Of a DNA stretch of 18,738 nt, positions 7,401-14,291 are shown piece after piece (position 1 is the stretch's first letter; the number at the start of each line of letters is the position of its first letter). The DNA lies in contig CAADSR010000391.1 in the NCBI GenBank assembly GCA_900751685.1, forward strand, positions 1 to 18,738, read 5' to 3'. The notes beneath the pieces were generated by a model. The model was not told the origin of the DNA. It worked only from the letters and a program-made list of their open reading frames with translations, and did not search any database. The position numbers were made by a program, and so were the translations under genes. The stretch comes from Clostridia bacterium (GTDB lineage: Bacteria; Bacillota; Clostridia; UBA1381).

Positions 7401-8021
7401 TCAGCACTTCCCTTCTTTTTCTGACGACTCCACTTTATATCCTTTATAGTAATATTCCCTATCCCGCGCTGTAACAGGCCGCAGCACCCGGCATGGGTTT
7501 CCTACTGCTACCACATCAGCAGGGATATCCTTCGTCACTACGCTTCCTGCCCCGATCACTGAATTTTTTCCTATAGTGACGCCTGGCAATAAAATGGCTC
7601 CGGCGCCAATCCAGACCCCATCCTCAATGGTCACCGGGAAAGAAAATTGTGTGCCCGGACGGCGCAGTCCAGCATCTACAGGGTGGCCTGTTACCGTGAC
7701 CGTCACATTAGGGGCGATCATCACATAATCGCCGATATAGACCTCAATATCATCCACAACAACAAGATTGAAATTGGCATAAAAGTAATCCCCGATATGT
7801 GTGTTCTTGCCATAGGCAAACCGCACTGGCGGCTCGATCCAGGGGCATTTTCCAACGCTGCCTAATAGCCGCTTTAATATCTCCTGCCGCTGCTCTGCTT
7901 CCGACGGCCTGGAATGGTTAAAATCATACACCAGCTCCCGGCAAGCCAGCCGCTCCTTCTCCAGCTCTTCCTCCATATCCGTATACAGCATCCCGCTGCG
8001 CATTTTCTCCTTGATCTGCAT
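7401..8021 (-). CDS. Maltose/galactoside-type O-acetyltransferase (hexapeptide repeat)
   Basis: This 206-residue acetyl-CoA-dependent sugar O-acetyltransferase belongs to the Maa/LacA group. An N-terminal Mac domain (about 5-60, with YTDMEEELEKERLACREL) precedes a left-handed beta-helix of hexapeptide repeats (about 70-190; IGDYV, IGAGAILLPGVTIG, IGAGSVVTKDIP). His113 in VTGHPVD aligns with the catalytic His of LacA. The C-terminus ends in the family's GNPCRVLRP. The ATG at 8021 has AAAGGAG seven bases upstream. It is the first gene of the tightly packed acetyltransferase, reductase and dehydrogenase trio. Such enzymes are generally thought to tag non-metabolised sugars; the real substrate here is unknown. 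Confidence 0.92.
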   Translation of the reverse strand: MQIKEKMRSGMLYTDMEEELEKERLACRELVYDFNHSRPSEAEQRQEILKRLLGSVGKCPWIEPPVRFAYGKNTHIGDYFYANFNLVVVDDIEVYIGDYVMIAPNVTVTVTGHPVDAGLRRPGTQFSFPVTIEDGVWIGAGAILLPGVTIGKNSVIGAGSVVTKDIPADVVAVGNPCRVLRPVTARDREYYYKGYKVESSEKEGKC

Positions 8022-8059
8022 CTTTTTGCTCCTTTGCCCTGTAATAGTCTACAAAAGCT

Positions 8060-8071
8060 TCACTAAAGTGA
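8060..8071. promoter_or_regulatory. Small inverted repeat upstream of the acetyltransferase gene
   Basis: TCACT-TT-AGTGA, as read on the minus strand, lies about 40 bases upstream of the acetyltransferase ATG in a 68-base gap after the helix-turn-helix gene. It could be an operator for the trio, for example for the adjacent DNA-binding protein. Only five base pairs match per arm, so chance is not excluded, and no strong promoter was seen beside it. Confidence 0.25.
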
Positions 8072-8089
8072 TTTTTATGAATCCGCCCT

Positions 8090-8635
8090 TTAACTTTCTT
8101 TGATCTGCTCTTTTATTTGATCCTTTGTTTTATTCCAAAAAGTTTCGATTTCTTCTGTATCAGGCTCCGCTTTATCCCAATCTGCTCCATAAAAGCGTGA
8201 CAAATGAGAATATAAAAGCTCCAGCTGGGTCCATTTCCCTTCACTGATATAGAGTAAGACCCCCGCAATGCGGTTGACCATAAATTGATTGAGCGTTTTC
8301 ATATCCTCCTGGGACAGCTTTCCGTCAGAATGCATATCCTCTACCGGGCCATTGCGGAAAATATAATGGGTAAGCGCTTTTGCAAGACCATCTATATTCT
8401 CCGGCTGACAAAGCCGCTCTTTCGATTTCTTGTTTAAGTCATCAAAAATCTCTGGATTTTCCTCCACAAAAAGATCATATATATGGTTCACTAATGTAAC
8501 ACCAAATTTTTGCCGCTTGTACCGCACCTGGTTTTTTGTCACCCCATATCTTTCAGCGATCCTTGCGTCAGAAAGATTTTCACTGTAATACAGCCGCTCC
8601 AGCTCTTCCTTAGTTATCTGATCCCATAAATCCAT
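8090..8635 (-). CDS. Helix-turn-helix protein of unknown function
   Basis: In this 181-residue protein residues 8-45 form a helix-turn-helix like those of resolvase and sigma factors (EELERLYYSENLSDARIAE, then YGVTKNQVRYKRQKFG). The rest (about 50-181) is a helical region without a recognised domain, rich in acidic and basic residues and without membrane segments. The frame reaches back to GTG codons at 8656, but AAAGGAG sits inside that extension, seven bases before the ATG at 8635, which fixes the start there. It lies 48 bases downstream of the STAS-like gene and 68 upstream of the acetyltransferase gene on the same strand. It may regulate the cluster, but this is inference; I do not recognise a characterised homologue. 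Confidence 0.75.
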   Translation of the reverse strand: MDLWDQITKEELERLYYSENLSDARIAERYGVTKNQVRYKRQKFGVTLVNHIYDLFVEENPEIFDDLNKKSKERLCQPENIDGLAKALTHYIFRNGPVEDMHSDGKLSQEDMKTLNQFMVNRIAGVLLYISEGKWTQLELLYSHLSRFYGADWDKAEPDTEEIETFWNKTKDQIKEQIKES

Positions 8636-8683
8636 TTCAATTCTCCTTTCCACCACTTGAAAAAGATACCACTCTTTTTTATT

Positions 8684-9067
8684 TTAATGGACAAGCCATT
8701 CTTTTGCTTTTTCCAAATCATCTATGCACTTCATTTTAAAAGGAACTGCACAGGATTCTCTTTGTATTATTTTTTTCATTTTAGGATGAAGCCCAACAAA
8801 AACCACTTTACGCAGTGGTTTTTCCAATTGCATCAGCGGCCTAAGAATAAAGAAAGCCAATTCCTCATCCACAGCTGTTTCATCCAGGATAACTGCAATA
8901 AAAGAGGTGGTAGAGGGCTTTTTGATTTGGTTTAAATCATCACTGAATTTTTGCATTACCAGCTCTTTTTGGCCGCACAACGAATCCAAATGCTCACACC
9001 ATATGGCTCCGCCCCCATAAGGCAATTCAAAGGATTTTTTGTTCCAACCCATTTCATATTTCTCCAT
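8684..9067 (-). CDS. Small protein, possibly STAS/SpoIIAA-like
   Basis: This 127-residue soluble protein has alternating predicted strands and helices: a central strand FIAVILDET (56-63), a helix with LRPLMQL, a second strand KVVFVGLH (87-94), a helix KMKKIIQR, and a C-terminal DDLEKAKEWL helix. That order, and the ending in particular, resembles SpoIIAA-like STAS domains, which usually mediate protein-protein regulation or lipid binding. The resemblance is by eye and the first 50 residues are not explained by it. The ATG at 9067 has a strong AAAGGAGGGCGGG ribosome site. It heads the group leading to the helix-turn-helix gene (48 bases downstream). No convincing promoter was found in the AT-rich 117 bases upstream. 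Confidence 0.6.
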   Translation of the reverse strand: MEKYEMGWNKKSFELPYGGGAIWCEHLDSLCGQKELVMQKFSDDLNQIKKPSTTSFIAVILDETAVDEELAFFILRPLMQLEKPLRKVVFVGLHPKMKKIIQRESCAVPFKMKCIDDLEKAKEWLVH

Positions 9068-9184
9068 CCCGCCCTCCTTTACACTATTCTTTGTTTTATG
9101 AAAATATTATTTTTGATTTTTGATAATGAATCTTTAGCGCCTTGTTTTCTTTTTACAAAAATAAATTTATATTCTTATATTACA

Positions 9185-9577
9185 TTATGATATCCAATTA
9201 CTTTCAACTTCTTTTTTTAATGCTTCAAACATTTCATAATATCTGGCTTTAGTAGCCCCAACAATATCGAGTGCGACTGCCTTGTTATAGGCGTATGCCA
9301 CATTATTCCTACTTACAAGCGCATCAAGCCATATCTTTTCTTCTTTAATAAGTCCTGCTTTATAAGCAGTTTTCAATATTTGCCTTGGTGAACCTGTTGC
9401 ACTTTCTTCAAAACCGTTATATTCCAATATTTCTTTCATTGCCTTCCACGATTGTTCAAAACAAATCTCATACAATGCCACTAATCCCGTTAAAACTACA
9501 TTATCATATGGTTCATTGTAGCTATAAATATCATTTAAATTTTTTAACGCCAAGCAAAAATTATCAAATTTTTTCAC
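9185..9577 (-). CDS. HI0074/HepT-like HEPN-family partner of a nucleotidyltransferase, with an altered RNase motif
   Basis: This 130-residue, all-helical protein belongs to the nucleotidyltransferase substrate-binding (HI0074) branch of HEPN proteins. Recognisable blocks are EQSWKAMKEIL (41-51), GSPRQILKTAY (62-72) and the motif block RNNVAYAYNKA (90-100). HEPN toxins of MNT-HEPN pairs usually carry R-x4-H-x-Y, where Arg and His cut RNA and the Tyr is AMPylated by the nucleotidyltransferase. Here Arg90 and Tyr97 are kept but the His position is Tyr95 (codon TAC, one base from CAC). It overlaps the nucleotidyltransferase gene by 14 bases, as expected for a coupled pair, and the DNA is visibly more AT-rich than rlmD upstream, which suggests acquisition. 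It could be an inactive toxin, a regulatory partner or a re-purposed binding subunit. Confidence 0.88.
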   Translation of the reverse strand: MKKFDNFCLALKNLNDIYSYNEPYDNVVLTGLVALYEICFEQSWKAMKEILEYNGFEESATGSPRQILKTAYKAGLIKEEKIWLDALVSRNNVAYAYNKAVALDIVGATKARYYEMFEALKKEVESNWIS

Positions 9578-9875
9578 AGAATACCTTTCCTTCTTTTTTA
9601 ATCACTGCCTTTAATTCCTCTTGAACGCTACCATCTAGGTTGACAATATCATATTCTAATAAAGTGCTGGTCTCTTCATCTACTGAAATTGCAAATCCGT
9701 TCACATCTCCCCCGGACACGGCTATATCAATATCACTGGTTTTTTTATACGTTCCCCTTGCCCGAGAGCCAAAAAGAATCACTTTATCAACTCCATATTT
9801 TTTTGCCAAATCACATATTTCTCTCAAGACCTGCTCTTCAATCCCTGAGCTGCTAAGGATTTCTTTCTTATCCAT
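9564..9875 (-). CDS. Minimal nucleotidyltransferase (MNT/MntA-like antitoxin)
   Basis: This 103-residue nucleotidyltransferase has polymerase-beta fold. The signature GS-x10-DxD is intact: Gly36-Ser37, Asp48 and Asp50 in ILFGSRARG and SDIDIAV, with a third acidic residue at Asp76 (EYDIVNLD). Family members act as AMP-transferring antitoxins that modify a HEPN partner, and the overlapping downstream gene is such a partner. It starts with ATG at 9875, only six bases after the rlmD stop. The ribosome site is weak (AGGAA is well upstream), so translation may depend on coupling to rlmD. All visible catalytic residues are present, so enzyme activity is expected even though the partner's RNase motif is altered. 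Confidence 0.9.
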   Translation of the reverse strand: MDKKEILSSSGIEEQVLREICDLAKKYGVDKVILFGSRARGTYKKTSDIDIAVSGGDVNGFAISVDEETSTLLEYDIVNLDGSVQEELKAVIKKEGKVFCEKI

Positions 9876-9881
9876 AGGTGT

Positions 9882-11270
9882 TTATGTACAATTCCTATCC
9901 ACGCTCTTTTTATGGGTCAGAAGCGCCACTGTCTCCACATGCACGGTATGGGGGAATAGGTCGAAGCCCTCTGCTTTTTCGAGGCGGTAGCCGTATTGGG
10001 CCAGGAATTTAGCGTCACGGGCGAGGGTAGCGGGGTTGCAGGATACATAAACAATCCGTTTTGGCGCTGCCTGGACAATGGCGGAAAGGGTCTTTTCATC
10101 ACTGCCTTTGCGGGGCGGGTCTAAAATAACAACATCCGGCCGTTCCCCGTTTTGAATCAGCTGGGGGACGATATGCTCCGCACTGTCTGCATAAAAATCC
10201 ACATTGGTGATCCCGGCGCGCTTCGCGTTTTTTCTGGCATCTTCAACGGCTGCTGGAACGACCTCTACCCCGGTCACATGGCGGGCTTTTTGGGCCGCAT
10301 AAAGAGAGATGGTACCGATGCCGCAATACAAGTCCATGACAGTCTCATTTCCGGCCAGGCCGGCAAAGGAGATGGCTTTGCGGTATAATTTTTCTGTTTG
10401 TTCCGGGTTGATCTGAAAAAAGCTGTGAGGTGAAATTTCATAAGTAATTCCGCAAAGGGTATCGGTGATGCGCTCTTTTCCCCAGAGAAGCTTATTCTCT
10501 TCTCCCAGCACCAGGTTCGTCCTTTTTGTATTGCAGTTGAGCAGGATACTGACAACTTGTCCTGATGCTTCACGAATCTGTTGCACTAATTTTTCGGGCT
10601 GCGGGACAGATGTGCCATTGACTGAAAGGACCACCATCATCTCCCCGGTCTGTTTTGCTGTGCGGATAAAAATCCGGCGCACCAAGCCAATGTGCCGTGT
10701 TTCATTATACGCGCGTACATGGTTTTCTTTCATATATGCAAGAACCGCTTCCAATATGGGCGGGATCCCATCTGCGCCTAAGCTGCAATGGGATAATGGG
10801 ATAATGCGGTGGCTGCGCTGGGCATAAAAGCCGCAAACAGGCTGCCCGTTTTCATCCTCCCCCACAGGGAATACCATTTTATTCCTGTACGCAAATGGAT
10901 GCTCCATCCCTTCCACCGGGATGTCCCGAATCTCTGAAAACCCTCCGATCCGCTCCAAGGCATCATGGATCTGATTGCTTTTAAAATGAAGCTGGGCAGG
11001 ATAGGACAGGTGCATGATCTGGCAGCCCCCACAATGTTGATACGCATTGCAAGGCGGCGTTTGGCGGTCTGGAGAAGGCGTCAGAAGCTCCAGCATTTTT
11101 CCATATCCATAGCGGGATTTTACTTTTACAATCAATGCCCGCACAATATCTCCCGCAGCAGTCTGAGGCACAAAAATAGTATATCCTTCCAAATGGGCAA
11201 CGCCGCTGCCTTCTGATGTGACCGATTCAACCGTAAGTATATATTCTTTATTTTTTTCCACCGGAACCAT
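9882..11270 (-). CDS. rlmD: 23S rRNA (uracil-C5)-methyltransferase, RlmD/RumA family
   Basis: This 462-residue SAM-dependent enzyme makes 5-methyluridine in RNA, by family most likely 23S rRNA. It has a TRAM domain (about 3-62), then a [4Fe-4S] motif with Cys74, Cys80, Cys83 (C-x5-C-x2-C) and Cys162. The Rossmann methyltransferase domain includes VMDLYCGIGTISL and the DPPRKG motif. Cys411 in SCNPATLARD is the catalytic nucleophile. The family is often paralogous in Firmicutes and the exact target uridine may differ (RlmCD-type enzymes modify two sites). The frame extends to a TTG at 11330, but that TTG is part of the -35 box; ATG at 11270, preceded by AGGGGA, is the start. The transcript probably continues into the nucleotidyltransferase and HEPN genes. 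Confidence 0.92.
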   Translation of the reverse strand: MVPVEKNKEYILTVESVTSEGSGVAHLEGYTIFVPQTAAGDIVRALIVKVKSRYGYGKMLELLTPSPDRQTPPCNAYQHCGGCQIMHLSYPAQLHFKSNQIHDALERIGGFSEIRDIPVEGMEHPFAYRNKMVFPVGEDENGQPVCGFYAQRSHRIIPLSHCSLGADGIPPILEAVLAYMKENHVRAYNETRHIGLVRRIFIRTAKQTGEMMVVLSVNGTSVPQPEKLVQQIREASGQVVSILLNCNTKRTNLVLGEENKLLWGKERITDTLCGITYEISPHSFFQINPEQTEKLYRKAISFAGLAGNETVMDLYCGIGTISLYAAQKARHVTGVEVVPAAVEDARKNAKRAGITNVDFYADSAEHIVPQLIQNGERPDVVILDPPRKGSDEKTLSAIVQAAPKRIVYVSCNPATLARDAKFLAQYGYRLEKAEGFDLFPHTVHVETVALLTHKKSVDRNCT

Positions 11271-11301
11271 ATAATTTCCCCTCATTTCTTTTAATAACTC
11301 T

Positions 11302-11330
11302 ATTATATAAGAATCCTGCCGGATTTGCAA
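11302..11330 (-). promoter_or_regulatory. Strong sigma-A promoter of rlmD
   Basis: On the minus strand TTGCAA (11330-11325), a 17-base spacer and a perfect TATAAT (11307-11302) form a near-consensus promoter, about 30 bases upstream of the rlmD ATG. It sits just beyond the mnmG terminator hairpin and marks rlmD as the start of a new transcription unit. Confidence 0.8.
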
Positions 11331-11349
11331 ATAAATTGTATTTAAATTT

Positions 11350-11405
11350 ATCCCACCATATAAAAAAACAGCGCAATGCTGCGCTGTTTTTTTATATGGT
11401 GGGAT
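11350..11405 (-). terminator. Very long perfect hairpin terminator after mnmG
   Basis: Two 26-base arms (11350-11375 and 11380-11405) are exact reverse complements around a four-base loop (atgc). The inner part, a GC-rich CAGCGCA/TGCGCTG stem flanked by seven A and seven T, is a classic intrinsic terminator working in either direction. The outer ATCCCACCATAT portion extends the stem well past normal terminator length. It begins 12 bases after the mnmG stop. Confidence 0.88.
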
Positions 11406-11417
11406 CTTTCCTAATTT

Positions 11418-13298
11418 TCATCCATTTTGATCCTGGTCTTTCCTGCTTTCCAGCCACACGATCAGCACCGATAAATCAGACGGGGATACGCCTGATATCC
11501 GGGAAGCCTGGCCTAACGATTTTGGCTGGATCTTATTGAGCTTTTGCCGGGCCTCCAGGCGCAGGCCATGGATATCAGAATAATCCTGGTTTTCCGGAAG
11601 CTGCTTCGCTTCCATTTTTTCAAACTGCTGCACCTGGGCGATCTGGCGCTTGATATACCCATCGTATTTTGATTTGATCTCTACCTGCTCGCAGACCTCC
11701 GGCGAAAGCACTGGCCTTTGAGGGTCTACAGAAGCGATCTTTTCATAATCCAGCTCCGGCCGCCTTAACAAATCAGACAAACGGATCCCCGTCTTAACGG
11801 GAGCTGAATCAAACTGCTCTAAAAGAGGATTTGCCTCTCTGGGCGGTACTACCACAGATGAAAGACGCTTCATTTCTTTTTCCACGGCTGCAAGCTTTTC
11901 CTGCAGGTGCTGATAGCGCTCCTCAGAAATCAGCCCTATTTTATAGCCAACCGGCGACAAGCGTTCATCCGCATTATCCTGCCGCAACAACAAGCGGTAC
12001 TCTGAGCGTGAGGTCATCATGCGGTATGGCTCATTGGTTCCCTTGGTGACCAGGTCATCAATCAATGTGCCGATATATCCATCCGAACGGGACAAAATGA
12101 CAGGGTCTTTTCCCGCCAGCTTTCGTGCAGCGTTGATCCCTGCCACCAATCCCTGGGCTCCTGCCTCCTCATAGCCGCTTGTCCCATTAAACTGACCGGC
12201 GCCGTACAGGCCTTGGATCTTTTTAAATTCTAACGTGGCATTTAATTGCGTGGGGTCACAGCAATCGTATTCAATCGCATAAGCCGGGCGCATGATCTCC
12301 ACCTGCTCCAGCCCTTTGACCGTACGCAGCATCTGGATCTGGACATCCTCCGGAAGGCTGGTGCTGATGCCCTGGGCATATACTTCTTTTGTATCCAGAC
12401 CCATAGGCTCCATAAACAGCTGGTGGCGCGGTTTATCTTTAAAACGGACCACTTTATCCTCAATAGAGGGACAATACCGTGCCCCGACCCCTTCTACGAG
12501 GCCCGCGTACAGGGGCGCCCGGTCAAGGTTATCAAGAATGACCCGGTGTGTCTCAAGATTTGTATAGGTCAAATAGCACGGCGCTATATTCGGCCTCGGC
12601 TCTTTTGTCTCAAACGAAAACGGTACGATCTTTTCATCCCCATGCTCCGCTTCCATCTTTGTGTAATCAATAGAATCTCCATGAATCCTGGCGGGGGTAC
12701 CCGTTTTAAAGCGCAGTAATTGCACGCCGATCCTTTTGAGGTTTTCAGAAAGGGCGTTTGCCGGGAACATGCCATCGGGACCGCTCTCCCGTGAATATTC
12801 TCCGATCAGGATCTTTCCCTTTAAATAAGTCCCTGTGGCAACAATCACCGCCTTTGCGCCGTATTTCATACCGGTGTGAGTCACGACGCCCCGCACCTTA
12901 TTCTTTTCTGTGAGGATCTCAACAATTTCTGCCTGCTTGATATGCAGGCCTTTTTGCTCTTCCACCCGCTTTTTCATTTCCATATGGTAACGCTTCCGGT
13001 CGATCTGCGCCCGCAGGGAATGGACGGCCGGCCCTTTTCCCCGGTTCAGCATTTTGGACTGGATATGGGTCGCATCTGCAACCTTGCCCATCTCCCCTCC
13101 CAGCGCATCGATCTCACGCACTAAATGGCCTTTCGCGGTCCCGCCAATACTAGGATTACACGGCAGGTTGCCAATGGCGTCTAAGCTGATGGAAAACATC
13201 GCTGTTTTTGCCCCGAGCCTTGCTGCTGCCAGGGCCGCTTCGATACCGGCATGGCCGCCGCCAATGACTACAACGTCATATTGTTCCTGCATGTCCAT
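11418..13298 (-). CDS. mnmG: tRNA uridine-5-carboxymethylaminomethyl modification enzyme MnmG (GidA)
   Basis: This 626-residue FAD enzyme works with MnmE to modify the wobble uridine of certain tRNAs. Visible marks are the dinucleotide-binding loop GGGHAG (13-18), LPCNPSIGG, GGTAKGHLVREIDALGGEMG, the conserved ARYCPSIEDKVVRF block and the C-terminal helical domain for MnmE/tRNA contacts (ARQKLNKIQPKSLGQASRISGVSPSD). Length is normal. The frame begins at TTG 13301, but the ATG at 13298 follows AGGGGG at a better distance. It also overlaps the upstream gene's stop as TGATG, so translation is coupled. Neither mnmE nor rsmG, common neighbours of mnmG, is adjacent; instead it follows a DUF624 membrane protein. 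Confidence 0.97.
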   Translation of the reverse strand: MDMQEQYDVVVIGGGHAGIEAALAAARLGAKTAMFSISLDAIGNLPCNPSIGGTAKGHLVREIDALGGEMGKVADATHIQSKMLNRGKGPAVHSLRAQIDRKRYHMEMKKRVEEQKGLHIKQAEIVEILTEKNKVRGVVTHTGMKYGAKAVIVATGTYLKGKILIGEYSRESGPDGMFPANALSENLKRIGVQLLRFKTGTPARIHGDSIDYTKMEAEHGDEKIVPFSFETKEPRPNIAPCYLTYTNLETHRVILDNLDRAPLYAGLVEGVGARYCPSIEDKVVRFKDKPRHQLFMEPMGLDTKEVYAQGISTSLPEDVQIQMLRTVKGLEQVEIMRPAYAIEYDCCDPTQLNATLEFKKIQGLYGAGQFNGTSGYEEAGAQGLVAGINAARKLAGKDPVILSRSDGYIGTLIDDLVTKGTNEPYRMMTSRSEYRLLLRQDNADERLSPVGYKIGLISEERYQHLQEKLAAVEKEMKRLSSVVVPPREANPLLEQFDSAPVKTGIRLSDLLRRPELDYEKIASVDPQRPVLSPEVCEQVEIKSKYDGYIKRQIAQVQQFEKMEAKQLPENQDYSDIHGLRLEARQKLNKIQPKSLGQASRISGVSPSDLSVLIVWLESRKDQDQNG

Positions 13299-14182
13299 CA
13301 AGCATCCCCCTTGTCTGAAGAAACCGGTTTTTTACGGATATTTACCGCTGTTTTCCCGATAACCCGTGCCGTGTAAAATTCCATTGGGAAACGGATCACG
13401 CTAACGCCCAAGAATACAGAAAGTAAAACACCCACAATAGGGTTCATCGCCATCAGATAGATCAAAACAACTGCAATAGCAGTCAAAAGCAGGCACATTG
13501 GGGTCTTACCCAGGCAAAGCAAAATGGCGTTGCGGTAAAGCTGGGATAATTTACACTCAAAGGTGACCATGATCTGATAGATAAAATAATGCATAAACGA
13601 ATAAATGACGAACAGCAGCACACAAACATAGCATAACAGCAGCCACATAAAGCTTCCCGTCACTTTGTAGATAGAGAAATAGAAGTAAAACGCATTACAG
13701 CCCAGGAACAACAAAACAGCATCAATGCAAACGACCACGATGCCCTGCTTAAAGTTTTGCTTCATCTTGTCGATAAAATCACTCCACACCCAGGCATGCT
13801 CCTCCCTTGTAAAGCAGCGGGTAATATAAGCATAGCCTGCACTGGCAGGGCCGGAGCCCCACAAGCAAAACACCAAAAGCACAAATAAAAGCCGCAGGGA
13901 AACCTGCGCCACGCCGAGGACGCTTGCAAAATCCTGTCCTGGGATCTGCTGGACACTGATATTGGCAATAGAATTGGCCAAATCGTTGGTCACAAACATA
14001 GAAAACACATATAAAATCAAAAGCCATGGCAACGAAAACAGCACATACATCAAGTTCAGCTGCATGATTTTAATGAATTTCCGTATAAAAATTTCTACAA
14101 ATAAAAATAACCCTTTTTTTCTGGGCGCATCCTTGTCCACTCCCGGGCCGGGTTTTAAATAGCCTCCACCAAAAAGTCCCAT
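13298..14182 (-). CDS. YesL/DUF624 family membrane protein
   Basis: This 294-residue polytopic membrane protein has no known activity. The family hallmark is clear: an N-terminal M-G-L-F start, a membrane segment near residues 42-62, then the GSGPASAGYAYITRCFTREEHAWVWSDF block, followed by three or four hydrophobic helices. Members such as Bacillus YesL are usually shorter (about 210 residues) and often sit near carbohydrate genes; this one has extra N- and C-terminal polar parts. The frame starts at an ATG at 14230, inside the palindromic promoter. ATG at 14182 has TGGAG nine bases upstream and begins with the family's MGLF, so it is preferred. It is the first gene of a two-gene unit with mnmG, overlapping by one base. 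Confidence 0.88.
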   Translation of the reverse strand: MGLFGGGYLKPGPGVDKDAPRKKGLFLFVEIFIRKFIKIMQLNLMYVLFSLPWLLILYVFSMFVTNDLANSIANISVQQIPGQDFASVLGVAQVSLRLLFVLLVFCLWGSGPASAGYAYITRCFTREEHAWVWSDFIDKMKQNFKQGIVVVCIDAVLLFLGCNAFYFYFSIYKVTGSFMWLLLCYVCVLLFVIYSFMHYFIYQIMVTFECKLSQLYRNAILLCLGKTPMCLLLTAIAVVLIYLMAMNPIVGVLLSVFLGVSVIRFPMEFYTARVIGKTAVNIRKKPVSSDKGDA

Positions 14183-14218
14183 ACTAAAAACTCCATTCTT
14201 TAAAATTTGTACATAGGC

Positions 14219-14252
14219 GTATTGTATCATAATCCGTGTTATGATACAATAC
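14219..14252. promoter_or_regulatory. Palindromic divergent promoter between the DUF624-mnmG unit and the pseudouridine synthase gene
   Basis: Arms gtattgtatcataa (14219-14232) and ttatgatacaatac (14239-14252) are perfect inverted copies around tccgtg. Because of the symmetry each strand carries TTGTAT, 17 bases, TACAAT: on plus at 14222-14227 and 14245-14250, on minus at 14249-14244 and 14226-14221. These fit -35 and -10 boxes with ideal spacing. Predicted starts are near 14257 (plus) and 14214 (minus), just ahead of both genes. The repeat could equally be an operator for a dimeric repressor; both may hold. Confidence 0.6.
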
Positions 14253-14291
14253 TATTCATGAATTTTATATGACCGAAAGGAGGCTCTTTTC

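Noticed and set aside
11271..11330. N-terminal extension of rlmD to TTG 11330
   Set aside because: That TTG is part of the -35 box of the rlmD promoter, and the extension spans the -10 box; ATG 11270 has a good ribosome site.
14183..14230. N-terminal extension of the DUF624 gene to ATG 14230
   Set aside because: It starts inside the palindromic promoter and lacks a ribosome site; the MGLF start at 14182 fits the family.
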